A stretch of DNA of 44,778 nucleotides from contig JALSJF010000240.1 of the NCBI GenBank assembly GCA_026989505.1, positions 1-44,778 on the forward strand, written 5' to 3'. Origin of the DNA: Cyclobacteriaceae bacterium. Lineage in GTDB: Bacteria > Bacteroidota > Bacteroidia > Cytophagales > Cyclobacteriaceae. The notes beneath the pieces were generated by a model. It did not search any database and was not told the DNA's origin. It saw nothing but the letters and a program-made list of their open reading frames with translations. Position 1 is the first letter of the stretch, and each line of letters opens with the position of its first letter. The position numbers were made by a program, and so were the translations under genes. This document shows, in pieces, positions 8,078 through 18,930 of this stretch.

Positions 8078-10156
8078 ATGCGCACCGTAGCTGAAATTAG
8101 CCATAAAACCGACCTTGATTTACTGTTAAAAGCCTATCGTTTAATGGTCACGGCCCGGGCCATGGCCGAAAAATACGATGAGGAGAAAGAGTTTGCCAGC
8201 CGCTATGTACACAGTACCAGCCGTGGCCATGAAGCCATTCAACTGGCAGCCGGGTTTCTGCTTAATCCCTGGGATTACGCCTCCCTGTATTACCGCGATG
8301 AGTCTATATTACTGGCCATGGGTTTTTCCCCTGCGGAGCTGATGATGCAGTTGATGGCCAAAGCCAACGACCCCTTCACCGGAGGCAGAAGCTATTATGG
8401 CCACCCCAGTGTTAAACAGGCGGGGATGCCTACCATTCCGCACCAGAGTTCCGCCACCGGCATGCAGGCTATTCCGGCTACCGGTATGGCGCACGCCATT
8501 CATTATCTTGAATCGGAGGGGCTGGGGGATGAGCGTCTGCCTTATGTGCTGTGCTCGTTGGGGGATGGCTCGGTTACCGAAGGTGAGGTGGCCGAGGCCT
8601 TGCAGATGGCGGTCCTGAAAAAGCTGCCGGTACTCTACCTTATCCAGGACAACGACTGGGGAATTTCCGCCACCGGCAAGGAGATGCGGGCGATGGATGC
8701 CTATGATTATGCAGCCGGCTTTAAAGGCCTGAAGCGGATGCGGGCCGATGGCAGTGACTTTGAAAATTCGTATGAAATACTCACCCGGGCCGTTGGCTAT
8801 ATCAAACGGCACCGGGCCCCGGTGCTGGTACATGCCAAATGTCCGCTGCTGGGCCACCACACATCGGGGGTACGCAAAGAATGGTACCGCAGCGAGGAAG
8901 ACCTGGCCAGCCACCGCAAGAACGATCCTATACCCAAACTCAAACGCAGGTTATTGCGCCTCGGGGTTAAGGAAGGGGAACTGCGGCAAGTGGAAAAGCA
9001 GGCCAAAGACCTGGTTGATGAATCGTTTGTTGAGGCCAGGAACTCTCCTGACCCGGACATCAAAGAAGTTGAAGAATATATTTATGCACCCACACCGGTT
9101 ACTGAAGAAAAGGGACAGCGCCATAAGGCCGGGGCTGAGCCGGTGGTCATGGTAGATGCCGGCCTGCATGCCATTGATTATCTGTTGAAAAACCACCCTG
9201 AGGCCATTTTCTATGGCCAGGATGTGGGCGGCACCCTGGGCGGTGTCTTTCGTGAGGCGGCAACGCTGGCGGGCAAGTACGGCCATAACCGGGTGTTTAA
9301 TACCCCCATTCAGGAGGCGTATATTGTGGGCAGTACCGTAGGCATGAGTGCCGTAGGGGTGAAGCCTATCGTGGAAATACAGTTTGCCGATTATGTGTGG
9401 CCGGGGATGAACCAGTTGGTGGAGGAGTTATCGAAAAGTTGTTATCTGTCGAAGGGGAAATTTCCTGTACAGGCGCTGATCAGGATACCCATTGGCGCTT
9501 ATGGCGGAGGGGGGCCTTACCACAGTGGCAGTATTGAGTCAACCCTGGTCAACATCAGGGGCATTAAGGTTATCTATCCCTCCAATGCGGCTGACATGAA
9601 AGGGTTATTAAAAGCGGCTTTTTATGATCCTAACCCTGTGGTGAGCCTGGAACACAAAGGCTTGTATTGGTCGAAAGTACCGGGTACCGCCTGGGCTAAG
9701 ATGGTTGAACCGGACGATGATTACATTGTGCCGTTGGGTAAGGCCAACCGGGTGCTGACAGCCACCGAGGAAAATAGGGCCAATGGCGACAGCCTGGTAA
9801 TTATTACCTATGGTATGGGCGTACACTGGGCGCTTAATGCCGCTAAAAGCCATGCGGGCAAGGTTTCTATACTTGATTTACGCACGCTCAGTCCATACGA
9901 CTGGGAGATGATTGCCGCAGAAGTACAACAGCACGGTAAGGTTATGGTGCTTACCGAGGAGCCATTGCTGAACTCTTTTGCCGAATCGTTGGCGGGCAGG
10001 ATAGCAGCCGAACTATTTACTCACTTAGATGCCCCGGTACGTAGTATAGGGGCCAAAAATGTACCGGCTATTCCGTTAAACCGGGAGTTGGAGGCCGCCA
10101 TCCTGCCTAATGCCGCCCTTGTGGCCGAAAAGATTGAAGCGCTGTTAAAGTATTAG
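8078..10156 (+). CDS. 2-oxoacid dehydrogenase E1, fused alpha and beta subunits
   Basis: 692 residues. The N-terminal ~330 residues are the E1-alpha part with the thiamine-diphosphate motif GDGSVTEG...IQDN (about residues 162-192). From about residue 355 the E1-beta/transketolase pyrimidine-binding part follows (FYGQDVGGTLGG, NTPIQEAYIVG, PIVEIQFADYVWPG), then the C-terminal domain. Bacteroidota commonly carry this fusion. It decarboxylates a 2-oxoacid (branched-chain oxoacid or pyruvate) and hands the acyl group to the lipoyl arm of an E2 protein. No E2 or E3 gene is next to it, so the complex is assembled from dispersed genes. The substrate cannot be fixed from the sequence alone. Confidence 0.92.
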   Translation: MRTVAEISHKTDLDLLLKAYRLMVTARAMAEKYDEEKEFASRYVHSTSRGHEAIQLAAGFLLNPWDYASLYYRDESILLAMGFSPAELMMQLMAKANDPFTGGRSYYGHPSVKQAGMPTIPHQSSATGMQAIPATGMAHAIHYLESEGLGDERLPYVLCSLGDGSVTEGEVAEALQMAVLKKLPVLYLIQDNDWGISATGKEMRAMDAYDYAAGFKGLKRMRADGSDFENSYEILTRAVGYIKRHRAPVLVHAKCPLLGHHTSGVRKEWYRSEEDLASHRKNDPIPKLKRRLLRLGVKEGELRQVEKQAKDLVDESFVEARNSPDPDIKEVEEYIYAPTPVTEEKGQRHKAGAEPVVMVDAGLHAIDYLLKNHPEAIFYGQDVGGTLGGVFREAATLAGKYGHNRVFNTPIQEAYIVGSTVGMSAVGVKPIVEIQFADYVWPGMNQLVEELSKSCYLSKGKFPVQALIRIPIGAYGGGGPYHSGSIESTLVNIRGIKVIYPSNAADMKGLLKAAFYDPNPVVSLEHKGLYWSKVPGTAWAKMVEPDDDYIVPLGKANRVLTATEENRANGDSLVIITYGMGVHWALNAAKSHAGKVSILDLRTLSPYDWEMIAAEVQQHGKVMVLTEEPLLNSFAESLAGRIAAELFTHLDAPVRSIGAKNVPAIPLNRELEAAILPNAALVAEKIEALLKY

Positions 10157-10322
10157 CCCGAAAAATTCATATGAATTTTTTGCCCACAGGGCTGATGAAC
10201 TGCAAAATAGTGTAAAACAACATGTTATACACAAAATACAGCATGAGCCAAAGAGTAAGCATGACCCAAATTTGAGGGTAAAAGAGTTTACCTCATTATT
10301 CATGATTCTCATGAATAATCCG
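10155..10322 (+). repeat. Palindromic element A (inverted partner of 13483-13634)
   Basis: It lies between convergent stop codons. The left end holds a perfect 20-bp palindrome at 10161-10180 (AAAAATTCAT/ATGAATTTTT), inside a larger AGCCC...GGGCT inverted pair (10155-10159 and 10189-10193). The right end is an 11-bp-arm hairpin with a TTC loop at 10295-10319 (ATTATTCATGA/TCATGAATAAT). Both ends reappear, as reverse complement, in element B. The ~95-base middle does not. This suggests a small mobile or REP-like palindromic element. It could also act as a bidirectional terminator. Confidence 0.65.
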
Positions 10323-10324
10323 TG

Positions 10325-12739
10325 TTAGAACGGATAACCAATTGACAACGTATAAATCAGCGGTTCGGTATTCTGGCGGATATCGAAAGGCGGGTCTCTG
10401 AAGCCGGGGCTAAGTACAAACCGCTTGCCGAGGGGCCGGGCAGGATCATACACTTTACCGGCTACATCAAAGCGCATGATGAAGAAGGTGAAATCAAATC
10501 TCAGGCCCATACCGGCACCTACGGCTATTTCCTGGTAAAACCGGTTTAATTTAAACTGTGCCCCTGGGCGGGTATTGTCTTCCCTGATCGTCCAGATATT
10601 GCCCACATCAACAAAAGCCGCCCACTGTAAGAAGCCGATCAGGTACTGCCGGTATTCAATGCTCGATTCCAGGATAATCTCACCCTGCTGTTCAAAACGG
10701 TAGCTTACCCGGCCATCTTCCTCAATATGGTCGTACGACCCGGGCCCCAGCCGCCTGGGCTTCCAGGCACGGTTACCAATACTACCCCCGGCAAAGAAAT
10801 ACTTTTCGTAGGGCATTAAGGCATTTTCGCCATAAGGGTAGGCCACCCCGGCCCGCACCCGAAAAGCCCAGGCCTTTTTTTTGCCTAACGATACCACCTG
10901 GCGGTAGTCACTGTCGAGTTTCAGGTAGGCATAGATTTCCAGGCTGTCGCGGGCAAAGAAATCCCGGGCCCAAAGATTGGTAAAGGTGCCGCCCGGCTCA
11001 AACATAATACTGAAGTAGGATGAACTGTTAAAGCCCCGGCCATAGTCGTTGGTTTTTACGCTGCGGGTAAGGCGTTGGTTAATAACAAAGGAGGGCTTGA
11101 ACGAATTGATCAGGTTATTGCCGTTTTGCTCCAGGTCCAGCAACCGGTCGTAATACGCGCGGTCAAGGTTGGTGGTCCTTATCAGGCCAATCTCGAGCAA
11201 CTTGAAATCAAATAGTGTACGTTGGTTGGGTTGCCAGGTATAGGCGTTGGTGGCCAGCAGGTTGGCGCGGGTATATTCGGGCCGGTCGGTAAACGATAAG
11301 CCCACGGAAATGCTGGTTTTGGGGTTGTAAAAACCTAACTTTACTTTCGTGGGGTCTGAAAATGGCAGGAAGAAACGGGGGAAAGTAAGCGAAACGCTGG
11401 CCCCGGCTTCAAGGCTGGCCAGCACATCATTGGGGTTAGAGGCAGCGGCTACACCTTCTACGCCAATATTGCCGCCTATTTGCAGGATACCCAGGGTATT
11501 AAACACATTGCGTTGCTTAAGGTTGATGCTGGCAAACGGTCCCGGCACAAATTGCGTTACGGTCAGGCCTGCTTCGGCCGACCATTGGTAACGGTGCAAC
11601 GGACTGACAAAAATATTGGCCAGAAATTTACCTCCCGTGGTATCATAATTGATGTTGACGAATTTAAACATATCCACTCCGGCCAATTCCCGTTGGGTGT
11701 TCAGGGTCTTTGCGCGGCTGTAAACCTCTCCGGGTTTAAGGTGGATGCGCCTGCCCAATACCTTTTCGGCATAATACCGGTCGTAAAAATTGTAGGTAAC
11801 ACCATTATAGGTAAACGACTTCTGCCGTTGGACACTGGCAATATTGTTTACATCAAGCGAAAAGACTACCGAATCAATCCTGAATGACTTGTGCCGGCTG
11901 AGGTTGGCCGGGTTAAGCAGGCGTAGTTGAACGGCCACTTTATGCTGGCCAAGGGTGGTATCAACCCGGTAATTGATGTATTGCCGGGTAAAATCAAAAT
12001 AGCCGTTATCCTTTAACAGTAAGTCAATCCTTTCACGTTCGGCCTTCAGGTTATCCTGGCTGTATGGGCTACCGGTTTTCAGCTTGCTTTGCCGGTTATT
12101 GGCCATAATAAGCTGCCTCACAGCGGTGTCGGGGATGTCGTAAAAAATAGTATCGATGGTGTAGCGCGGCCCTTCGTTAACCCGATAATTTACCCGGGCT
12201 ATTTTGTCCTCAAAATGTACCTGGTAATCAACCCGGGTTAAAAACCAGCCGTTCGATTGCATATATATAGCCAGGTTACGTTGTGATTTTTCTACCTGGG
12301 CGCTATCAAAAACTACTAACGGCTCCCCCCAGCGCATCATCAGGTTACCCGCATCTATTTTTTTGTTGAGCCGGGTTATCTTTTTGTCTTGCCGTTTTTG
12401 CAGGCGGTCTTTTTTTCTAACTGAAATGTCTCCAGGGGCCATTTTATCAGTAAACTTCCTGATAACAACTGCCTTTTGGCGTTCATACCTGGCGGTGTCG
12501 TACGTTTTTAGCCCCTGATAATAAACAAACGAATAGGGGGCAATGGGCAAAAACCACACCCGGCTGTTGGGCTTTTGCAGAAGCTGTTTTTGCAGGTCTT
12601 CCCGCAGGTCTTTCCGGGCAACCGTTATTTTTTGGTTATAAAGCAGATATTCACCTTCTTTGAGGTGCTTAACACCTACGCAACTGCTGGCTACGTAGGC
12701 AAGGGCAACCACCAAAAAGGGCTTTAAATAGTACTGCAA
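10325..12739 (-). CDS. BamA/TamA-family (Omp85) outer-membrane protein
   Basis: 804 residues from the chosen TTG. An in-frame TTG at 12766 would overlap the divergent gene, and the shorter start has GAGGA about 10 bases upstream. The start gives a clean lipoprotein signal (MQYYLKPFLVVALAYVASSC, Cys20). The N-terminal ~350 residues contain POTRA-like units (YTIDTIFYDI, YSQDNLKAERERIDLLLKDN). The C-terminal half is a 16-strand-type barrel ending in an aromatic residue (TLSIGYPF), with FFAGGSIGNRAWKPRRLGPG matching the conserved surface-antigen loop. The family inserts or secretes outer-membrane proteins. This is probably a TamA-like paralog rather than the essential BamA, which usually sits in another gene context. 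It is divergent from an RNA methyltransferase gene. Confidence 0.85.
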   Translation of the reverse strand: MQYYLKPFLVVALAYVASSCVGVKHLKEGEYLLYNQKITVARKDLREDLQKQLLQKPNSRVWFLPIAPYSFVYYQGLKTYDTARYERQKAVVIRKFTDKMAPGDISVRKKDRLQKRQDKKITRLNKKIDAGNLMMRWGEPLVVFDSAQVEKSQRNLAIYMQSNGWFLTRVDYQVHFEDKIARVNYRVNEGPRYTIDTIFYDIPDTAVRQLIMANNRQSKLKTGSPYSQDNLKAERERIDLLLKDNGYFDFTRQYINYRVDTTLGQHKVAVQLRLLNPANLSRHKSFRIDSVVFSLDVNNIASVQRQKSFTYNGVTYNFYDRYYAEKVLGRRIHLKPGEVYSRAKTLNTQRELAGVDMFKFVNINYDTTGGKFLANIFVSPLHRYQWSAEAGLTVTQFVPGPFASINLKQRNVFNTLGILQIGGNIGVEGVAAASNPNDVLASLEAGASVSLTFPRFFLPFSDPTKVKLGFYNPKTSISVGLSFTDRPEYTRANLLATNAYTWQPNQRTLFDFKLLEIGLIRTTNLDRAYYDRLLDLEQNGNNLINSFKPSFVINQRLTRSVKTNDYGRGFNSSSYFSIMFEPGGTFTNLWARDFFARDSLEIYAYLKLDSDYRQVVSLGKKKAWAFRVRAGVAYPYGENALMPYEKYFFAGGSIGNRAWKPRRLGPGSYDHIEEDGRVSYRFEQQGEIILESSIEYRQYLIGFLQWAAFVDVGNIWTIREDNTRPGAQFKLNRFYQEIAVGAGMGLRFDFTFFIMRFDVAGKVYDPARPLGKRFVLSPGFRDPPFDIRQNTEPLIYTLSIGYPF

Positions 12740-12744
12740 ATTAT

Positions 12745-13482
12745 ATGAATCCTCTCGCCAAATCAAAAATCAAATATATTAAGTCCCTGCAACTAAAGAA
12801 ACACAGAATACGCGAAGGTAAGTTTATTGTTGAGGGGGGCAAATCGGTAAGGGAGTTTTTGCAGAGTGGTTTTGTGGTTAGCGAACTGGTGGCTACGGCT
12901 GATTTTTATGCCGGGATTGCAGCTACCGCCATGCCGGCCCGGTGTTACGTTACCGATGCCAGCACCCTGGCCGCCCTGGGCACTTATACCACCAACAACG
13001 CGGCCCTGGCGGTAGTGGAGATTCCTCCCCGGGCGGATTTAAACCTTGGCCCGGAAGACCTGTTGCTGGCAGTGGATAAGTTGAATGATCCCGGCAACCT
13101 GGGGACGATCATTAGGATTGCCGATTGGTTTGGTATAAGGAAATTGCTGCTCAGCCACGATGCGGTAGATGTTTACAACCCCAAAGTGGTTAACGCCTCC
13201 AAGGGCTCCCTTACGCGGGTGGCGGTACACTACGCCAACCTGCCGGCCGTATTGGCTGCTTATCCCGGGCCGGTACTGGCCGCGGAGATGACCGGGGAAT
13301 ACCTGCCGGAAGTGAAGCCTCTACGTGCCGGTATCATTCTTATGGGCAGCGAAGCGCATGGGTTGCGGGAGGAACTTGCCCCTTATATTACCCGCAGGGT
13401 TACAATTCCCCGCCTCGGTGGGGCGGAGTCGTTAAATGTGGCCGTGGCCACCGGAATCATCTGTTATCATTTGTTGAACTAA
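12745..13482 (+). CDS. TrmH/SpoU-family RNA 2'-O-methyltransferase
   Basis: 245 residues. An N-terminal substrate-binding region (FIVEGGKSVREFL) is followed by the SPOUT knot domain with its three motifs: LNDPGNLGTIIRIADWFG (motif 1), ILMGSEAHGL (motif 2) and IPRLGGAESLNVAVATG (motif 3), which form the SAM-binding trefoil knot. Family members methylate ribose 2'-OH groups in rRNA (RlmB-like) or tRNA. The N-terminal domain points to an rRNA-type enzyme, but the target nucleotide cannot be read. The start lies about 6 bases from the divergent BamA-like start, so the two promoters must overlap the coding ends. A palindromic element follows the stop directly. Confidence 0.9.
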   Translation: MNPLAKSKIKYIKSLQLKKHRIREGKFIVEGGKSVREFLQSGFVVSELVATADFYAGIAATAMPARCYVTDASTLAALGTYTTNNAALAVVEIPPRADLNLGPEDLLLAVDKLNDPGNLGTIIRIADWFGIRKLLLSHDAVDVYNPKVVNASKGSLTRVAVHYANLPAVLAAYPGPVLAAEMTGEYLPEVKPLRAGIILMGSEAHGLREELAPYITRRVTIPRLGGAESLNVAVATGIICYHLLN

Positions 13483-13634
13483 CCCGAATTATTCATGAAA
13501 ATCATGAATTCAGGGATTAAATTAACCGCCAAACAACTGTTTGTCAGTTAATTACACCAAGGATAGCCCTGATGCCCCCCGGGGCTCGGGGACATCGGCC
13601 CTGCGGGCGAAAAATTCATGTGAATTTTCGGGCT
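13483..13634 (-). repeat. Palindromic element B (inverted copy of the ends of element A)
   Basis: Read on the minus strand, its first 43 bases (13634 down to 13592) align with 10155-10198 with one indel and about five mismatches, including the AAAATTCA/TGAATTTT palindrome (13612-13629) and the GCCC/GGGC flanks. Its other end (13485-13510) carries the ATTCATGA/TCATGAAT hairpin, matching 10297-10322 with two changes over 25 bases. The middle differs and contains a GC-rich GCCCCCCGGGGC inverted stretch near 13574-13585. Confidence 0.65.
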
Positions 13635-13710
13635 GAGGCTTTTTGCTGCCGGGGTTAGTTGCTGAGCCTTTTTTGCATTAACCTTGCAGTTAAATATAAA
13701 ATTTGCGTTT

Positions 13711-14151
13711 ATGGTTGTTCGTTTCTTTAGTGCCCTGGGCTGGATATTTTTCTTGTTTGCCTTTGTGGCGATGCTGCTGGCCTATGCCAATTTCCCGGAC
13801 GAAGTGCTGGTATATGTTAACGACAACGGGGTGCCGGTCACCTACCTGTCAAAAGATAGCCTGTTTTATCTTATGCTGGCATTTCTGGTACTCATGAATG
13901 CCACTGTGCCCGGCCTGGCAAGAATCTTGCACAAAGCTAAATGGGAGGCTGCCTGGACCCTCACCGGCCTGCATATCTCGCAGATATTCTACAACATGTT
14001 TTTTGCCAGCTCAGTTTATTTTATTGCCATGCTTAACAGCAGCGATATTTTAGACTATTCCAATTTCGGTTACCTGGTTTATGTCAGCGGAACTTTTCTC
14101 ACCGTAGCCGTGATTTACACCCTGGCAGCAGGCCTGATTGTAAAAAAATAA
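13711..14151 (+). CDS. Small integral membrane protein, function unknown
   Basis: 146 residues from ATG 13711. A TTG at 13684 is possible but lies where a promoter-like sequence (TTTG, 22 bases, AAAATTTG) is seen. Four hydrophobic segments are visible at about residues 3-27, 49-65, 84-108 and 117-144, with a short polar extracytoplasmic loop (DEVLVYVNDNGVPVTYLSK) between the first two. No catalytic motif or family is recognised. It is probably an inner-membrane protein with four helices. It stands alone between the palindromic element and parE. Confidence 0.65.
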   Translation: MVVRFFSALGWIFFLFAFVAMLLAYANFPDEVLVYVNDNGVPVTYLSKDSLFYLMLAFLVLMNATVPGLARILHKAKWEAAWTLTGLHISQIFYNMFFASSVYFIAMLNSSDILDYSNFGYLVYVSGTFLTVAVIYTLAAGLIVKK

Positions 14152-14179
14152 GCTGAAGAAAAAAATAATTTTATGCCGC

Positions 14180-14224
14180 TTAATTAGCTAATAAATAGAT
14201 AGTTATTGGCTGCCGGCTAATTAA
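14180..14224 (+). other. AT-rich inverted repeat after the small membrane protein gene
   Basis: TTAATTAGC (14180-14188) and GCTAATTAA (14216-14224) are perfect complements. An inner TAATAA/TTATTG pair could extend the stem. There is no T-tract, so it is a weak terminator candidate and may only protect the 3' end. Confidence 0.35.
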
Positions 14225-14326
14225 TCACTGTAAAACAGGGGGTTTTGCTTGTTTGTGCAAATGCGTAAAATAGTGTTTATTCACACCACCACAGGAATTT
14301 TTGCTGTGCGGAAGGCGTAACAAACT

Positions 14327-16183
14327 ATGGCTGAAATAGGAAATTATACAGAGGAGAGTATCCGGTCGCTCGACTGGAAAGAGCATATTCGCATGCGGCC
14401 GGGAATGTATATCGGTAAGCTGGGCGATGGCTCAGCCGAAGATGATGGTATTTATGTGTTGGTAAAGGAGGTGATAGACAATGCCATCGATGAGCACATG
14501 ATGGGTTTTGGCAAAACCATAGACGTGAAAATAACCGACCAGCGGGTAGAAATCAGGGATTACGGCCGGGGCATACCGTTGGGAAAAGTAGTAGAATGTG
14601 TTTCCAAAATAAACACCGGAGGAAAATATGACTCAGGTGCTTTTCAGAAGTCCGTAGGCCTGAACGGGGTAGGTACCAAGGCCGTAAATGCCCTTTCCGA
14701 TTATTTTAAGGTGCAATCGTACCGCGAGGGTAAGGCCAAGGTGGCTGAGTTTAGCAAGGGCGAACTGCTCAAAGAGGCCGACCTGACCATCAGCAGTAGC
14801 CGCAACGGCACCCTGGTGGTATTCGAGCCGGACGGCTCGGTGTTTAAAAACTACCATTTTATCCCCGAATACTTAGAAGACCTGATCTGGAACTACGTCT
14901 TCCTTAATGCCGGCCTGACCATCAATTTTAATGGTAAAAAGTTCCATTCCGCCAATGGCCTGTATGATTTGTTGTCGCGCAAGGTTAATGTGGATAATAT
15001 CCGCTATCCCATTGTGCACCTGAAGGGCCATGACATTGAAATAGCCCTGACCCACACCAACCAGTATGGCGAAGACTATTATTCCTTTGTCAACGGCCAA
15101 TATACCACCCAGGGCGGCACCCACCAGGCGGCTTTTCGTGAGGCTATCGTACGCACCGTGCGTGAATTTTACAAGAAAGACTTTGATGCCACCGACATCC
15201 GGGCCAGTATTGTGGCGGCCATTGCCGTGCGGGTGCAGGAGCCGGTGTTTGAATCGCAAACCAAGACCAAGCTGGGGTCACAGAATGTAGCCCCCGAAGG
15301 GCCTACTATGCGTACCTTTGTAAACGATTTTGTTAAAAAGGCCTTTGATAATTACCTGCACGAACATGCCGAAGTGGCCGAAGCCCTGCATAAACGCATC
15401 CTGCAATCGGAGCGCGAACGCAAGGAGATAGCCGGGATTAAAAAACTGGCCAACGAACGGGCCAAAAAGGCCAACCTGCATAACAAGAAATTGCGCGACT
15501 GCCGGATTCACCTGAACGACAAAAAAGGTGACGACCGGGAAGAAACCATGATTTTTATTACCGAGGGTGATTCGGCCAGCGGCTCTATCACCAAATCGCG
15601 TAATGTGCAGACCCAGGCCGTGTTCAGCCTGCGGGGCAAGCCCCTGAATTGCTATGGGCTGACCAAAAAAGTGGTATATGAAAACGAAGAGTTCAACCTG
15701 CTGCAGCACGCCCTCGACATTGAGGATGGCCTTGAAAACCTCCGTTACCGCAAAATCGTAATTGCTACCGATGCCGATGTGGACGGCATGCACATCCGTT
15801 TGCTGATCCTGACTTTCTTTTTGCAGTTTTTCCCTGATCTGGTACGCCACGGCCATTTGTTTATCCTGGAAACCCCCTTGTTCAGGGTAAGAAACAAGAA
15901 AAAAACGATTTATTGCTACGATGAAACGGAAAAGCAAGCCGCCATCAGGGAACTGGGCGGCAAGCCCGAAATAACCCGGTTTAAAGGCCTGGGGGAAATA
16001 TCGCCCGATGAGTTTGGCGGCTTTATTGGCAGCAATATCCGCTTAGACCCGATCATCATCAAGCAGGATACCGATATTGACAAACTGCTGTCGTTTTATA
16101 TGGGCAAGAACACGCCCGAACGGCAAAAGTTTATCATCAACGAACTACGGATTGAAAAAGACATTGTGGAGGAAGCATTATGA
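14327..16183 (+). CDS. parE: DNA topoisomerase IV subunit B
   Basis: 618 residues, shorter than GyrB. The GHKL ATPase domain shows EVIDNAIDE (catalytic Glu and Mg-binding Asn), DYGRGIPLG and [15 protein letters not shown] transducer domain follows. The TOPRIM domain has ITEGDSASG (Glu413) and DADVDG (Asp482-Asp486), the metal ligands for DNA cleavage. With ParC it decatenates and relaxes DNA after replication. Its stop overlaps the next start by 4 bases (ATGA), so translation of parE and parC is coupled. Assignment to topoisomerase IV rather than gyrase rests on the parE-parC pairing and on Bacteroidota gene order. Confidence 0.93.
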   Translation: MAEIGNYTEESIRSLDWKEHIRMRPGMYIGKLGDGSAEDDGIYVLVKEVIDNAIDEHMMGFGKTIDVKITDQRVEIRDYGRGIPLGKVVECVSKINTGGKYDSGAFQKSVGLNGVGTKAVNALSDYFKVQSYREGKAKVAEFSKGELLKEADLTISSSRNGTLVVFEPDGSVFKNYHFIPEYLEDLIWNYVFLNAGLTINFNGKKFHSANGLYDLLSRKVNVDNIRYPIVHLKGHDIEIALTHTNQYGEDYYSFVNGQYTTQGGTHQAAFREAIVRTVREFYKKDFDATDIRASIVAAIAVRVQEPVFESQTKTKLGSQNVAPEGPTMRTFVNDFVKKAFDNYLHEHAEVAEALHKRILQSERERKEIAGIKKLANERAKKANLHNKKLRDCRIHLNDKKGDDREETMIFITEGDSASGSITKSRNVQTQAVFSLRGKPLNCYGLTKKVVYENEEFNLLQHALDIEDGLENLRYRKIVIATDADVDGMHIRLLILTFFLQFFPDLVRHGHLFILETPLFRVRNKKKTIYCYDETEKQAAIRELGGKPEITRFKGLGEISPDEFGGFIGSNIRLDPIIIKQDTDIDKLLSFYMGKNTPERQKFIINELRIEKDIVEEAL

Positions 16184-18930
16184 GTGAGCAAAAGGACATG
16201 AACGGCCAACCGCAACCAAAGGAAGAGCAGCAGTTGCAGGATGTAGTGGCTTTGAGCGGCATGTATGAAAACTGGTTCCTGGATTATGCCTCTTACGTGA
16301 TCCTGGAGCGGGCCGTGCCCGATATTACCGATGGCCTGAAACCGGTGCAGCGCAGGATTATGCATGCCATGAAGGAGATGGATGACGGGCGCTTTAATAA
16401 AGTGGCCAATATCATCGGCACGGCTATGCAATACCACCCGCACGGTGATGCCGCCATAGGCGATGCCATCACCAACCTCGGGCAAAAAGAACTGCTCATC
16501 GACACCCAGGGCAACTGGGGGGATATCCGCACCGGTGACCGGGCCGCAGCCGCCCGGTATATCGAAGCCCGGCTGTCGAAGTTTGCCCTCGAGGTGGTGT
16601 TTAACCCGCAGACCACCGAATGGCAACTCAGTTATGATGGCCGCAAAAAGGAGCCGGTTTCTTTGCCGGTTAAGTTTCCATTATTGCTGGCCCAGGGGGT
16701 GGAGGGTATAGCCGTAGGGCTTTCTACCAAAATTTTACCCCATAACTTTAATGAACTGATCAAGGCTTCTGTTGATATCCTCAAAGGCCGTAGCCCCAGG
16801 ATTTACCCTGATTTTCCTACCGGGGGACTGGCCGATGTGTCGGAATATAACAAAGGCATGCGGGGCGGGCGCGTGAAGGTACGCGCCCGGATTGAAGTGA
16901 TGGATAAAAAAGAGATTGTAATCCGGGATATCCCTTACGGCACTACCACCACCGGCCTGATTGAATCCATTATCAAAGCCAACGATAAGGGCAAGATCAG
17001 GATAAAAAAGGTGGTGGACAACACCGCCAAAGATGTGGAGATTGTGGTTACCCTGGCCCCGGGCATATCGCCCGATATTACCATAGACGCCCTTTATGCC
17101 TTCACCGACTGCGAAATATCCATCTCACCCAATGCCTGCGTGATCAAAGACGATAAGCCGCAGTTTTTGTCGGTGATTGATATTCTGAAGGTAAACACCC
17201 AACAAACCGTTGACCTGCTTACCCGGGAGCTGGAAATCCGTCAGGGGGAGTTGAAGGAAAAGTTGTTGTTTTCTTCGCTGGAAAAGATATTCATTGAAAA
17301 CAGGATTTACCGCGATATTGAGGAATGCGAAACCTGGGAAGCCGTGATGGCTACTATTGACCGGGGCCTGGAGCCGTTTAAGCCTGATTTTTACCGGGAA
17401 ATCACCGGGGAAGATATCGTCCGTCTGACGGAAATCAAGATCAAGCGCATCAGTAAATACGATAGCTTTAAGGCCGATGAACTAATGCAGCGGCTTAATG
17501 CCGAACTACTTGAAGTAGAACATAACCTGGCCAATGTAACAGATTATGCCATAAGCTATTATCAAAACCTGCAAGAAAAGTACGGCAAAGGTAAAGAGCG
17601 TAAAACCGAGCTTACCACCTTTGATAATATTAAGGCTACGGCCGTGGTGGCCAACAACCAGAAACTTTACGTAAACCGGAAGGACGGTTTTATCGGTTAT
17701 GGGTTGAAGAAAGATGAGTTTGTCAGTGAGTGCTCTGATATAGATGATATCATTGCCATCCGCAAAGATGGCAAGTGCGTGGTTTCACGGATTGCCGAAA
17801 AGGTGTTTATGGGCAAAGATATTATGTATGCCGGGGTGTGGAAGAAGAACGATGAGCGCATGGTGTATAACCTGATTTATACCGATGGCAAAACCGGGCG
17901 GACGATGGTGAAACGCTTTAATGTGCTGGCCGTAACCCGCGACAAGGAGTATGACCTTACCAAAGGCAGTAAGGGCACCCGGGTGCATTATGTTACCGCC
18001 AACCCCAACGGTGAGGCCGAAACCGTTACTGTTAAGCTAACCTCAGGCAGCAAAGCCCGCAAGAAAGTGTTTGATTTTGACTTTGCCGGTATTGATATCA
18101 AGGGCCGGGGGGCCGGGGGCAATATTTTAACCAAATACCCCGTACGCAAAATAGAATTTAAAGCCGAGGGGGTGTCAACCCTTACCGGGGTGGATATCTG
18201 GTATGATAAGGTTACCGGCCGCCTGAACCGCGATCAGCGGGGTGAATATGTAGGAAATTTCAACGGAGAAGATAAAATTGTCGTGGTTTATAAAACAGGC
18301 GAGTATGAGGTAACCGGCTATGAGCTTACCAACCGCTATGAGGCGGACAGGGTAGTGGCCCTTGGCAAACTTGCCCCCGATACCGTCATCTCGGCCATTC
18401 ACCTCGATGGTGAATCGAAGAATTACTACATCAAAAGGTTTGTTATTGAAACCCACACCCTGGGCAAGCGGTTCAGCTTTATCAGCGAAGGCAGGGGGTC
18501 CTCACTAATCGTGGCTTCGTTGGCCAAAGAACCGGTGGTTGAGCTTACCGTGGGCAAAGGCAAAGGGGGCAGGGAGAAAGTGGTTAGTGAGGTAAAGCTA
18601 AACGAATTGATTGAGGTAAAGGGCTGGAAAGCCATTGGCAATAAGCTGTCGCCCCATAAGGTAAAGAAGGTAAAGTTACGGGCTACAACGGTGGTGCCGG
18701 CCCCGCAAGCTGTTGCAGCCGGCAACGTTCCTGAAACGACAAGCAGCAAAGGGCCTGCCACAGGTACACAACCGGCCCTTTTTGACGACACCGCTGTGGT
18801 AAAGAAAACGCCACCGGCTAAAAAAGTGAAAGCCAGGCCTAAGCCAGCGAAGGTTAAACCGGCAGGGAACAAGAAGAAGGAGGAGGATGAGGGCTTTGAC
18901 ATAGGCACCACCATTGAGCTCGACTTTTAA
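16180..18930 (+). CDS. parC: DNA topoisomerase IV subunit A
   Basis: 916 residues. The breakage-reunion domain begins after a short polar leader and contains [24 protein letters not shown] and the catalytic Tyr127 in [11 protein letters not shown], which bonds to the cleaved DNA. A coiled-coil tower and the C-terminal beta-pinwheel follow, and no clear GyrA box was seen. The tail (about 850-905) is a Lys/Ala/Pro-rich, probably disordered extension ([19 protein letters not shown]). The protein is longer than E. coli ParC, as is usual in Bacteroidota. It is coupled to parE by the 4-base overlap and abuts trmH without a gap. Confidence 0.93.
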   Translation: MSEQKDMNGQPQPKEEQQLQDVVALSGMYENWFLDYASYVILERAVPDITDGLKPVQRRIMHAMKEMDDGRFNKVANIIGTAMQYHPHGDAAIGDAITNLGQKELLIDTQGNWGDIRTGDRAAAARYIEARLSKFALEVVFNPQTTEWQLSYDGRKKEPVSLPVKFPLLLAQGVEGIAVGLSTKILPHNFNELIKASVDILKGRSPRIYPDFPTGGLADVSEYNKGMRGGRVKVRARIEVMDKKEIVIRDIPYGTTTTGLIESIIKANDKGKIRIKKVVDNTAKDVEIVVTLAPGISPDITIDALYAFTDCEISISPNACVIKDDKPQFLSVIDILKVNTQQTVDLLTRELEIRQGELKEKLLFSSLEKIFIENRIYRDIEECETWEAVMATIDRGLEPFKPDFYREITGEDIVRLTEIKIKRISKYDSFKADELMQRLNAELLEVEHNLANVTDYAISYYQNLQEKYGKGKERKTELTTFDNIKATAVVANNQKLYVNRKDGFIGYGLKKDEFVSECSDIDDIIAIRKDGKCVVSRIAEKVFMGKDIMYAGVWKKNDERMVYNLIYTDGKTGRTMVKRFNVLAVTRDKEYDLTKGSKGTRVHYVTANPNGEAETVTVKLTSGSKARKKVFDFDFAGIDIKGRGAGGNILTKYPVRKIEFKAEGVSTLTGVDIWYDKVTGRLNRDQRGEYVGNFNGEDKIVVVYKTGEYEVTGYELTNRYEADRVVALGKLAPDTVISAIHLDGESKNYYIKRFVIETHTLGKRFSFISEGRGSSLIVASLAKEPVVELTVGKGKGGREKVVSEVKLNELIEVKGWKAIGNKLSPHKVKKVKLRATTVVPAPQAVAAGNVPETTSSKGPATGTQPALFDDTAVVKKTPPAKKVKARPKPAKVKPAGNKKKEEDEGFDIGTTIELDF

